A stretch of 64,000 nucleotides of DNA, from contig CM034546.1 in the NCBI GenBank assembly GCA_020055645.1, forward strand, positions 85,622,001-85,686,000, in the 5' to 3' direction. Of this stretch, positions 51,641 to 61,954 are shown one piece after another. The stretch is from Tomocerus qinae. Its lineage: Eukaryota > Arthropoda > Collembola > Entomobryomorpha > Tomoceridae. Below the pieces are notes generated by a model. The model did not search any database. It worked only from the letters and a program-made list of their open reading frames with translations, and was not told the origin of the DNA. The number at the start of each line of letters is the position of its first letter. Positions within the stretch are counted from its first letter, which is position 1. The position numbers and the translations under genes were made by a program.

Positions 51641-53022
51641 ACTAGAAAGTTTTTTAGGTTTAATAATTGTAATGACTAAATCGACACTATTAGGCACCAA
51701 AAAATTAAGGTGCATCTTTTAGCTTGCATGGAAAACTTGTCAACTTAAATTCCAAGATCCGGTCGTCAGCAGCTACAGAGTCGAAAAATACCTCGTTGAA
51801 AAGCTAAAGAAATAACTTGGTTCGTAAAGGTCCATAAGGTCGCAATTTTAATTGCATTAACCACATATCCCCTCTTATGGGTAATCAGCAGACGTCGGAA
51901 TTTTATTTAAGTAAAATTTTTACAGCCTTCTCATAGAGTTCTGAGACTTCGTATCTACACGAATCATGCACTAAGGATTTCAAAAATATAAAAGTGTTAG
52001 TAAACTTTTTTACACTTTTGAGTTATAAAAAAATTTAAAGTTTTAGTAAAATTTTTTTATATAAAAAAAGTTTACATAAAATTTTCGACTTAAAAAAATC
52101 TTAAGAAAATATTTTGGCAATTTCCAGAATATTGAATGTTCAAAATTTTTTTCAAAATTCTCAAAATGAAACTTACAATAAAATAAATGCATTTGCATAA
52201 ATTATCTTTTCAATAAGCCTACAGTGACAAGATTATCCAAGGTTAAGCGGGGCTTTCAAACATTACATTTTAGTGTCGTTGTAGTTAGAGTTGAATTACA
52301 AGAAAAATTGCAATATGTAGAAAGTAAAACTGACAATTTCCGTCTTTATTTCTTGTCGATTGAATTTATTCTATTATACCAATTATTGTTTTAATGTTTT
52401 AGCATGCACAAGGCATTTTTGAGTCCACGGCGACAAAACATGAGTATGGAAAATGTTGAAATCTCCTTAAAATGGTTTCACCTTATTATTTAACCATATG
52501 ATTTTGCCATTGGTGTATTTTTGCCCGTTTTGTTGACTTTATTTAATTTCAACTTTAAAAATGTAATTTAAGATAATAAGGACGATATTACGTTTGGATT
52601 GAATTTTAACGTATTATATAATATCCGATTTTAAATTGGTCTGGAATTTTAGAAGTTAAGATTCGATATTACACTCTTAAAACTCCACGTCAAAAGTCTC
52701 TAACGTCATTTACAGAATGTCAATTCTGACGAGATGTACTGCTAAAACAACGAGATCATAATGTAACTGGCAAAGGAACTTAACATGATCCATCCGGTTA
52801 GTAAAAAAATGAACACGTGATACAAATGTGACATTATTGCATGTCAAGTTAACATTTTGTGACTTAGTTACTTGAGCGCCATATTAGTTTTCGCATTTGC
52901 AGCGTGCATGCATGGTCGGTTGTTTTAATTTCTCAAACATTCGACTTTGCACTTATCTGCCACTGCTTGCTTTTGAAATATGATCTTTTGAACACTTCGA
53001 AAACAGAAAGGACATTCAATCA
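51641..53022. other. non-coding; right part is the promoter region of the SAM/transposase gene
   Basis: No gene. A short TTGAGCGCCATATTAG stretch 150 bp before the ATG may be core promoter. Confidence 0.3.
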
Positions 53023-56000
53023 ATGGCTACGTACACTGTAATTCAAAGTGTTTTAACATCCGTTAGTTTGGAGCACCTATTTCCATTGTTTAAAGGTAAG
53101 AATATATTTAATTAATTATATATCAAAGATAATTTCAATTATATATTGCAAATCATTCGACTTTTACAACAATTTCGGCTGAATATAGGCAGTGGGATTT
53201 CAATAGCCCCCGATGCTTCAAGTTTAGCCCCTTAATTTATTATCTTTTCCATTTGCCTCTTCTTTGACCTATATAACCGTGATACTTTTTGTTAGGCATT
53301 ACCAATAAAACAGTTTATATGTTATTGGGTTATAGGTAAAAAAGAGGTAAAAATAGTGACGGTAGCCTACGGGGGAACATGTTAAACTAATAGGTTAAAA
53401 GACTAAACTTATGAAGCAACGGGGGCAATCGAGGCAACCAGATCCCGCTGCCAACATTCAGCCATAATTTCTCCGTTAATATTAACAAATTTTACTCAAG
53501 TGATAAAATACTGTTATGCAGATAATGAAATTTCGGACGACATTATCGACGAGTTAACTGATGACCTTTTGAAGGAAATTATACCTTTGCTGGGCCAGAG
53601 AATGAAGTTTTTAAAAGAATTAAGACTGACAAGGCAGTTGAATTCATCAATGGCAGATAAGTCTGAGCTTCAATCTTGCGATAATTCTTTGGAGACTACC
53701 CATGTAGAATTACCTTCGCCAAATATGGTATGCTTCAAATGTCCAAAACTTTTTGAAACAGTCAAGGAGTTTTGGTTACATTTGAAATTGTCACATGGCA
53801 TTGACAATAACTGTCGAAGATTTACGTGTGGAAAATGCAACTCTTTATTTGACAGTTTTCGAGTCTATTCGAGACATATAGATTTATGTTTTCAAACCAA
53901 TTGTAGTATGTCAGTTTTGTCGGGTGCACAAGAAATGGATTACGAACCAATTTTAAATTTGGAAGCGGCAAAAAAAGAACTTGGTGCTCCACCCACAAAT
54001 AATAATGACAAATATTTTAATATTTTCAAATATTTACAACAGCAATTTGACGCCTTAGTCGTCCATTTAATCGGAAACAGCAGAGTTCCTCACAGTTTTT
54101 CAATGCAAATTTTAAAGGAATTTCAAATAATTTTGGAAACAATCCTATTCAAAATCATTAAGCCTTTAGCTGGCACTCAATTTGAAGAAATAAGAAATTG
54201 TTTTAAATTTTTTATCAAACAGTATTCCCCTTTTATAATTAAACAAATGATATTCAAAAACACAGAAATCCAGTTGAATGTTTGCTTGATTTTCGAATTA
54301 CTGGAGGTAGACTAAATAACATATGCACTGCATTGCAAAAAAACAAATACGACACAGTCCAATACATTTCCATAAAAGATTCCATGCAATCTATAATAAA
54401 TACAGATGAATTTATGAAGGTGTATACCCATCACCTTAATGAGTGCGAGCAATCTTTACAATCAGATTCAAATGTTTTAACTGACTATAGGAATAGCAAT
54501 CAGTACCTTCAAATTAGGGGTTCTCGGATTATTTATTTATTGTTGTATATAGACGAAATTGAAATTTGCAATCCTTTAGGATCAAAGGCAGGAAAGCAAA
54601 AGCTAACAATGGTGTATTTTACCATTAAAGACTTGCCAGGCTTTATTAATTCTAAATTAGATAGCATAAGATTAGTTTACGTTATTAAATCTGTAGATAT
54701 AAAAGAATACGGATATGAACATTGTTTACGCCTAGCCATAACCGATTTAAAATTCTTGGAATCACAGGGATTGAAAAGTTCATTATTGAATTACCCTGAT
54801 ACATATTTAGTAAAAATAGCACAGATTGTTGGAGACAACTTAGGTTTACATTCGCTTCTAGGATTTACAGAAAGCTTTTCAGCAAATTATCCTTGTAGGT
54901 TTTGTAAAATGTCAAAGGAAAGTTGTCAAAAGGAAGTCAGAATTGACTATTCGTGTCTAAGAAATAAGAGTAATTATGAAAGGGATTTAGCAATGGATAA
55001 TTTAAGTCTAACTGGCATTAAAAGCACTTGTATTTTTAACGAATTAAAATCTTTTCATGTAACCCAAAATCTAGCCGTTGATTTGATGCACGATATTTTA
55101 GAAGGTGTAGCAGTGTATGACCTCAAGGTGGTATTTGAATACATATTTAGAAATAATTTTATTACTTATGAGGAATTGAATTATTTGATTGACAGCTATG
55201 ATTACTGCCGAGTTCACAGGAAAAATCGGCCATCGAAATTTAAAACTACAGCCTTGCCCAATCTTTCAGCATCCCAAATATATTGCTTTCTGCAAATTTT
55301 GCCAACAATGATAGGTGAACGTATTCCTTTTGAGGACGAGTTTTGGGAGTTAGTCCTGGCACTTAATGACGTTATTGACCACGTATTGTCGTCAAGCATT
55401 TCAAAGCATGGAATAAGTCACCTCCGAAATATAATTGAGTATCATAACACTTTATATATTAGGTTATCCGGACAGGCCTTGAAACCAAAATTTCATCATT
55501 TATTACATTATCCTGAAATCATTTTAGAAATAGGACCGTTAAAACAGTATTGGGTTATGCGCTTTGAAGCGAAGCACAGAATAGTTAAACGCATTACCAA
55601 TAATATTTGTAATTTTAAAAACATATGTTTATCTGTAAGTGAGCGTTTTCAAATTTCAGATTTCTCAAATTTTTGCAACAAGGGACGCTTATTTACTGCC
55701 GATGTCAATTTTAAAAATGTTGAGGACATTTTAATAACTGAAATTGACTGCGCATCGTATATTAAAGCAGACTTGTATAAAATATTGAATCGTGAAAGGG
55801 CCAGTTTATGCAGAAGCGTGGAGATAAACGGTTCGGAGTATTATTACAATGATGTAATATTAACTGAATGGACATCTTCCATGCCACAGTTTTCCAGAAT
55901 TAGAAGCTTAGTAATTGATGACACTAAATGCTATGCTCTAGTAAATAACTTTAAAACTAACCAGTTTGATTATCATACTCATAGCTACTTAGTACAAGAA

Positions 56001-56129
56001 GACATGAATAGTGGTCAGAGTATTGTATTATTAAACGATTTAAAATATTCGGGATCGTTACTAACTGGACCTTCCAGTAATTCCCCTCCCAATAATTGTT
56101 ATATAGTCTGTCCGATTGTTAATATCTGA
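53023..56129 (+). CDS. SAM domain / C2H2 zinc finger / transposase-like gene (two exons, one frameshift)
   Basis: Exon 1 is 53023-53095 (MATYTVIQSVLTSVSLEHLF), the donor is AAAG/GTAAG, the acceptor TTTACTCAAG at 53500, and exon 2 starts 53501. The joined N-terminus is a SAM-like domain (DELTDDLLKEIIPLLGQRMK), probably for oligomerisation. Next, CFKCPKLFETVKEFWLHLKL (C2H2) and CGKCNSLFDS. The body has IDEIEICNPLGSKAGKQK, HDILEGVAVYDLK, HHLLHYPEII and MRFEAKHRIVKR, phrases of a large invertebrate TNP2/CACTA-related transposase-like family. A 1-nt frameshift near 54250-54265 separates 53501-54315 from the frame ending 56129. Otherwise open for about 870 codons. Confidence 0.65.
53177..53463. mobile_element. 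hAT-type MITE inside the intron of the SAM/transposase gene
   Basis: Starts GGCTGAATATAGGCAGTGGG and ends CCCGCTGCCAACATTCAGCC. ACAATTTC and ATAATTTC flank it (8 bp, one mismatch). Same family as 35195-35511. Confidence 0.8.
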
Positions 56130-56142
56130 ATAATTGTAGGAG

Positions 56143-56561
56143 ATGGCGTCTCTTGAAGAAATACAATCAAATGGCCAATTTGTCATCGTGCTCGGTGATA
56201 ACAACTCTTTGGATCCTGATGGCCTAATTCAAATCGGGGATATTCCAATTCAAACTGAATATGTAAGACTTCATGTTTTTAATAAATATAATCTATATAA
56301 CGCCATGTCATTATTAAGCAAATAATTAATCCATCTATTTTCAATTTTAAGAATGTGAAGAACATAATTTTAAAAAGCGATCCTAACAACGGTGAGGAAT
56401 TATGGAACGATGTTCACTCTAAGCATTTTATGACGGCGCTCCAAAAGTTTAAAGTAGCTAAACTAATGGCTGATCATCTTATACTTATCCACGGCGATTT
56501 GTATGAAATAGTTTTAATAATATCTTATTTAATTACTAGTTTAAACAAAGTATTGGATTAA
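56143..56561 (+). CDS. small companion gene of the SAM/transposase gene (two exons)
   Basis: ATG 56143; MASLEEIQSNGQFVIVLGDN, donor TGAATAT/GTAAGA at 56260, acceptor TTCAATTTTAAG at 56351, second exon with NVKNIILKSDPNNGEELWND and TALQKFKVAKLMADHLI. Splicing keeps the frame to TAA 56561. A further exon (PSSQKKKSMALSLAAAFPFV, 56595-56816) after a CTATACAG acceptor may follow; its donor is unclear. It starts 13 nt after the transposase-like stop in the same orientation. Function unknown. Confidence 0.45.
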
Positions 56562-56589
56562 TAAGCTCAAAAATAAAATTTTTAATTGC

Positions 56590-56816
56590 TATACAGTCCT
56601 AGCTCTCAAAAAAAGAAATCAATGGCTCTTTCATTGGCTGCCGCTTTTCCGTTTGTCCCAAAGGAGACTTGGTATTTTCATCATGAACAAAGAAACGCAT
56701 CTGGATGTCTAGAGCATCGGATAAACAATGTTCGCAGAAGAAAAGACAAGAAACTTATGAAAAAATCACGGTTGGAAGCAAAAGCAGTTCGTACAAATCC
56801 AAATCCAATTCAATGA
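56590..56816 (+). CDS. possible 3' exon with basic C-terminus
   Basis: Open frame after TTGCTATACAG: MALSLAAAFPFVPKETWYFH, then a basic tail NNVRRRKDKKLMKKSRLEAK. W-Y-F-H and CLEHRI are conserved-looking. AATAAA follows about 20 nt after the stop. It probably belongs to the companion transcript. Confidence 0.35.
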
Positions 56817-57105
56817 TGACCCCATAACTAGACTAAATAAAAATTATGGACTTCATGAAATGAGATTGCCTAAGAAGTGCTAGCGTTGGTGTATAGGTGG
56901 TGGGCTAGCTAGGCTTCCATGTACATGTGCATTGCATTGTACCGTGTACCTCTACACCACCAGCAGCTAGAGCTAATACCAACCCACTGCTAAGCCATAT
57001 AGTATGAACACTACAAGCTGTAGAGTCAAAAATGTGCCTTCTATATTCTGCGAGCGAAGAAAATTACGTTACGCGCATCAGAGTCTTCAAACCATACCAC
57101 GAGAT
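56817..57105. other. non-coding stretch
   Basis: A TGGTGTATAGGTGGTGGG / TACACCACCAGCAG inverted pair at 56.89-56.97 kb; nothing else. Confidence 0.3.
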
Positions 57106-57106
57106 T

Positions 57107-57211
57107 ACAATAAATGTTTTCAATAATGTACCCCAAAGCATACCTTCATGTGCTAAATTTAAACACATGAATGTATGCTTTGAGGTACATTATTGAAAAC
57201 ATTTATTGTGG
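57107..57211. mobile_element. 105-bp near-perfect palindrome
   Basis: CAATAAATGTTTTCAATAAT, GTACC, CAAAGCATAC, TTCATGTG, 12-nt AT-rich centre, then the mirror. Confidence 0.85.
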
Positions 57212-57277
57212 ATGGAGCAGTGAATAAAGCCACCATCCGCTTCATTCACAGCTTCGGCTGGTGCAGGGAAACAGGTA

Positions 57278-57349
57278 TTTATCTGTCTGCTGTCATTTCA
57301 TTAATCATTGATTAATCAATGATTAATGAAATCACAGCAGACAGATAAA
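57278..57349. repeat. 72-bp near-perfect palindrome
   Basis: TTTATCTGTCTGCTG, ATTTCATTAATCATTGATT and mirror, no spacer; one mismatch. Confidence 0.85.
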
Positions 57350-58211
57350 CGCTAAAATAAAATAGACTATTATGCCCCTGTTAGGAGAAATGGGCTGAAA
57401 GGTAGGGTTTGGGAGGGGGGTGGGACAGACGATGGCCATCTAGACATTTTGACTTCTGGTGAAATCGGGGGCTGCCAATTTCACCAGAAGCCAAAAGTCG
57501 AGTGACCTGGACTGATGATTAGGCGTAGCCGGTCAGAAACTGGTACGGGTGTGTCCCTCCTCGTCGGTTTTTCCACCCCCTTTAGGGAAACGTTGTACCA
57601 TAAACGACTATGGTATTGGTCGTCCCTTCCCACTAGCTCGCGGACAAGCAGTATTCCCCCGTGGGGTGCGGTAGGTATGGGAATATCCCAACCTGTAGAC
57701 CTAACCGTACTCCACTGTGCATCATTTTAGAATGGTGACACTCAGGAATACTGTCTCAGGAAAATTCTTCGAAAGGTTTACAAGGCATGGAGTAGGCATG
57801 CATGGAGGAACGGCCCGATGGGTCGTTCAATCACCGAATTCAGCCTTTAAGCCTGTTTTTCTTTTTTTTGACTTTAGGTAGAACATCCTTTTTTATAGGA
57901 TTTTGAAATTAGATAAGAAGATGGCGGGTATTTATTTATAACTAAATGAATTTAAAAAATTAAGAAGTCGGATATTTAATTTTTTTTAAATATTGTAAAA
58001 AATAAAGAGGGCGGATATTTAATTTCATAAATATGTATCATTAAAACAAATTGATAAGTAAGCGGATAATTATTTTTTTAATGAGTAATAATATCAAATA
58101 TCAAAAACATAATTGAAAGGAAGTTATTAAAATGTACAAATAAAAATATTCATTTAAATGAAAAAAGTAATTTAAAAATATTTTTTTGATTTAGAAATTT
58201 ATATCATCAAA
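57350..58211. other. non-coding stretch
   Basis: GC-richer to 57.85 kb with a mirrored TTCTGGTGAAA/TTTCACCAGAA pair at 57.45-57.49 kb; a 70-codon ORF there shows no domain. AT-rich afterwards. Confidence 0.25.
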
Positions 58212-58577
58212 ATGGAAAAGGCAATAAACCACACTTGTGTTATTTTTAACTGCGATGTAACAAAACGTTTAGAACATGGAGAATTAATTTCTTGGCATAG
58301 GTAACACTTTTAAAATTGTAACTTGTGACAATTTGTGTAACATGTTGAAAAGTAAATTATTTATGGAATCATAAATTTAGGATATCAAACGATAAACGTT
58401 TACAAGTCAAAAACTTATGGATCCAGTTCATTAGAAATTCAAGAAACGAAAATAGTTGGGTACCTAAGAAAAATTCGTTTTTATGCTCAAGACAGTTTGA
58501 AAAAAATCAATTTGTCGTTAATTATTCTAAGACCACGTTGTATAGAAATGCAGTTCCTACTCTAAATCTTGGGAGAG
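58212..58577 (+). CDS. THAP-domain exons of a truncated gene
   Basis: Exon 1 is 58212-58300, a GCATAG/GTAACA donor, an 80-nt intron, acceptor TAAATTTAG at 58380, exon 2 58381-58577, then a second donor GAG/GTATCT. The joined frame is open. The product has MEKAINHTCVIFNCDVTKRL (C-x4-C), LWIQFIRNSR, SFLCSRQF and YRNAVPTLNLG, a complete THAP layout including the AVPT motif. In C-x2-H the histidine is replaced: CSRQF instead of C.EHF. Nothing downstream encodes a transposase, so it is a truncated P-element-type transposase or a domesticated fragment. Confidence 0.65.
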
Positions 58578-59100
58578 GTATCTATAAAATTATTGTTAGT
58601 CGATTGTTATTTTTTGACGTAATAAATTTTTAAGCTCTGGGTTATTTCTTTAGAGTCTGTGTTAAGGCAAGTTCGTTTCGTTGACCACTTTTTGAATTTC
58701 GCGCTTGTCTCACGTTGTCGGCTGCCTATCAGCTGAAGGCCGGATGTTACTGGGAAGTCTAACCGCAATCACTTTTGTGGTTTGCCACACCATGGCTTAT
58801 TATTTCTTAACTACTGAATGTACATTATCATGAATTGCATACCTACTGAAAGCATTGCTTATTATTGCTACCTTTCATTGCTTGAATGTACCTACTATAG
58901 AAAGCATTGCTTGAATGTACCTACATTACTTATGTAGTAATGCCGAGTCCCTATAAACCACGCCCATATATATTAGTTTCATTAAATCCATAGACTTGCG
59001 AAATATTTGGTTTTGATAGCCAGTTTTTTTACAGAAGGAGTCTACTACTGTTATTGATTTAAAAAAAAGCCAATAACACTAGCTACAAAATAGTCGTTTG
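58578..59100. other. non-coding stretch after the THAP exons
   Basis: No continuing exon found. ATTGCTTGAATGTACCTAC is repeated at 58.87-58.93 kb. Confidence 0.25.
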
Positions 59101-59765
59101 AGATTTTCATAATAGTTTTAAAAATCAAAAATGAAAAAAGTAAAAAATTATTTTCCAAAATTTCAAAAAATTTTGTTATCTCACTAACAATCAGGAAAAA
59201 CTATAGGATTGTAGGGAAAATATTTCTTTATTTTTAGAAATTAATTTCATTAAAATCGGTTTACAAAATAAAATTTTACAATTTATTTACAAGTATAAAA
59301 AATTTTCAATAACACTGATAAAATCTATAATTTTTAAGTTTTTAAAATTCTTTCTCGTAGGCCTCTAGAGAAGGTTATTGGGTAAGTTAAATTAATTAAA
59401 GTTAACGGGAAATTCGGTTGGTTACGCGACTAAAAAATCACCAATAAAAAAATTTTTTTAAATTATTTTTTATCACATTAACGATCAGTAAATTTAAAAA
59501 ATTAACTTTGAAGGATTATGGAGAAAATATTTCTTTATTTTTAGAAATTAATTTGATTAAAATCGGTCGACAAATACAAATTTGACAATTTATTTATGAA
59601 AATTTCAAAATTTTTTCGAAAACACTGATAAAATCTATAATTTTTCAGTTTTTCAAAAACTTTCTCGTGGACAGTTGGTAAAAGCTTTTGGCTATATTTT
59701 TTGTGCTAAAAATTAATATTAAAAGTTATCTGCAAAGTTGGTTGGATACACGACTAAAAAATTCC
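59100..59765. repeat. about 305-bp direct duplication
   Basis: 59150-59440 and 59455-59760 share AATATTTCTTTATTTTTAGA, ATTAAAATCGGT, ACACTGATAAAATCTATAAT and CTTTCTCGT in the same order. Confidence 0.8.
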
Positions 59766-59823
59766 CAATAAAAAAAAATTTTTTAATTACCAATAAAAAA
59801 CAATTTTAAAAATCACTAATAAA

Positions 59824-60429
59824 CAGTGTACAAAATTTACCACTTTTTAGCCTTTTTTACCATCACAGTGGTAAAAATGCACTTAATGGTAAAAATGCAT
59901 TTAATGGTAAAAATGGTAAATTTTAGCGATTGATTAGACAGCTGAGTACAGATACACTAGACTTCCTAAAATATAAGTTTTAAAACTTTGTTTTCTATGA
60001 AATATTTCCAATTAACCCTTTAATCAGTTAAATGAATCATATTTATTTGATTGTACACCAAAAGTTATAAAAATGAAGAAAGAAAGATTGTATTTGGTAT
60101 CGCCCATTTAAAATTGATGCTAATTTAATTGCAATTAATTTCCCAATCGGCAAGGGTCGTTAGCACCCTCATTGGTTGAATCCTACTCTGATTGATGAAC
60201 ACTTATCAATTTGTGACAACAATGATCATCTGCTAAGCTATTTCGTACTTTGCCCCCGAATTTTGTTCAAAATTTAAACACGAAATTTAAATGAAATTAT
60301 TTTTTACCATTTTTACCATTTTTACCATTTATACCACTTACCACTACTTTTTAGGTAGTGGTATTTAACGTTAAATACCATTAAAAACCACTTACCACTG
60401 GTAAGTGGTAAATGGTATTTTGTACACTG
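59824..60429. mobile_element. 606-bp hAT-type element with 8-bp target duplication
   Basis: CAGTGTACAAAATTTACCAC at the left and GTGGTAAATGGTATTTTGTACACTG-type mirror at the right. CTAATAAA occurs at 59816-59823 and 60430-60437. Many TTACCATTTTTACCA-type subrepeats inside. Non-coding. Confidence 0.85.
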
Positions 60430-60855
60430 CTAATAAAACGTAATGTTAAAAATCAAAGAAAAAGCTATTTTGAACAAAGCTATTTACTATTTTTTGATAC
60501 CTGTTTTGGCAATAAAAGTTTTAAGCAAAGGGCAGTAGTTTTAATTATTTATTAGCTATTTGTTATTGACCCGATACGTTTCTGTACGCCCGCTGCCTGC
60601 CCGCCGGTGTGCCCGCCCGTCGCCTGCTTACCCGCCGGTGTGCCCGCCAGCCTGTTAGCCGACACGTGCGAGCCTGCCTGTCCGATACTCTCGATGTGAA
60701 TGCCAATGATATTATTTTATGCAAAGCTAAGAAACTCTAATACATTTGTAACAAGGGGTCGTTATCGCTAACCGCAAATTAATTCTGGCCGAGATATATC
60801 ACGAAACATTTCTTTCAATAACCATTTGGGTTTCATCCACTGAACCGATCACGCC
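60430..60855. other. non-coding, upstream of the Polinton-like gene
   Basis: A GC-rich CCCGCCGGTGTGCCCGCC repeat occurs at 60.59-60.66 kb. No gene. Confidence 0.3.
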
Positions 60856-61560
60856 ATGGCTGAAGAAAGCGGAGAAGAACTCGTTGTAAGTATTTATAAT
60901 TAATATTATACTTTCGAAATCTAATACATTTTATTTGCTTAGACGGTCAAGTTTGAAGAGACTATTGATTTAATTAAATCATCTTTGAGTCACGAATGGA
61001 TAAAGTCCTATAGCACTCCTGCTAATATGGGAGAATTGAAGATCTGGTTTTCATATCTTGGCAATGGACAAACCTATCTTCACATGAGAAGACTACGTCT
61101 GAATAAAACCATTCAGTATTTCAATTGTCCAATGTCTTTAATGGGAAAAATAAAGGCATTGTTAATGCACTACACTTTAGTTGATCAATATATGGTACAG
61201 GAAAGCACTGCACCATCTCTCAAATGGCATACATTTGATGAGATTTTGGACTGTGGAGTGGAAATCAAAAAGATCCATTGAAGTGTGTGTCGCTAGCTGG
61301 CTGGATTTGAGCTAATAAGGAACGGAGCAAAGAAAAAGTATTGCTTACAAGTTTCAGTTGCAGAAATTCCATTTATTATCTACAAATTTGGAAAGTTTCA
61401 ACAAATATACACGAAAAGGTGCACTCATATTCCACTGATTGGCTCTCCAATGGCAATTGATTATGCCTGCCCAACAAACTGTGAGTGCAAAACTGAGGAG
61501 GGGAAAAAGATAATTCAGGAAAGGTTGAAGATGTTTGAGAAAAATGTTGAAATAAATTAA
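60856..61560 (+). pseudogene. intron-containing relative of the unknown Polinton protein, two in-frame stops
   Basis: Exon 1 is 60856-60885 (MAEESGEELV), intron 60886-60942 (GTAAGT...TTGCTTAG, 57 nt), exon 2 from 60943. The frame contains KTIQYFNCPMSL, then CGVEIKKIH, then TGA (61279) and TAG (61294) five codons apart, then LAGFELIRNG, EIPFIIYKFGKFQQIY and a Cys-rich tail to TAA 61560. These blocks match, in order and spacing, the C-terminal domain of the Polinton gene at 17.5-18.4 kb. The frame is kept on both sides of the stops. Either a recent pseudogene or an alternatively spliced gene (a 105-nt in-frame GT-AG segment ends at the TAG). The A/T-rich heptads are absent. Confidence 0.6.
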
Positions 61561-61954
61561 TGTAATAATGAATACGTGGCATTAATTATTTTGTAACATA
61601 ATTAGCATTCATAAAACGCTTTTAGCATTAAATATAACGTTAATTAGTATTAAGTAGTGTAAATTCGCATTCATAAAACGTTTTTAGTATTAAATCAGAC
61701 GTTTCAACCCGCCGGCCATTTAAACAAGCCATTTAAGACAATTTAGTCACTGGTTAAAAAAGAATTTCAACCAACCGGCCATCATTTTAGTCAGCCATTT
61801 TCCGGCTGGTCACCGAAAGCTAGTACAATAACATTATTATGAAGAGTAACAACATCAACTAAAATGCGTGTAATGTGTAACAAGACGATGGAGTGGAGGA
61901 GGGAGCCTTGTATAAATATCAATATTATTATCAACAATCAACATATTATAACAA
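61561..61954. other. non-coding stretch
   Basis: Doubled GCATTCATAAAACG phrases (61.61 and 61.67 kb) and CCGGCCAT motifs resembling 43.25-43.34 kb. No gene. Confidence 0.3.

Noticed and set aside
54282-54315. Separate genes on either side of the 54.3-kb overlap
   Set aside because: The family reads continuously across it, so a 1-nt frameshift in one gene is simpler than two overlapping genes.
57515-57730. 71-codon ORF in a GC-richer patch
   Set aside because: No domain and no ATG context support; composition alone explains the open frame.
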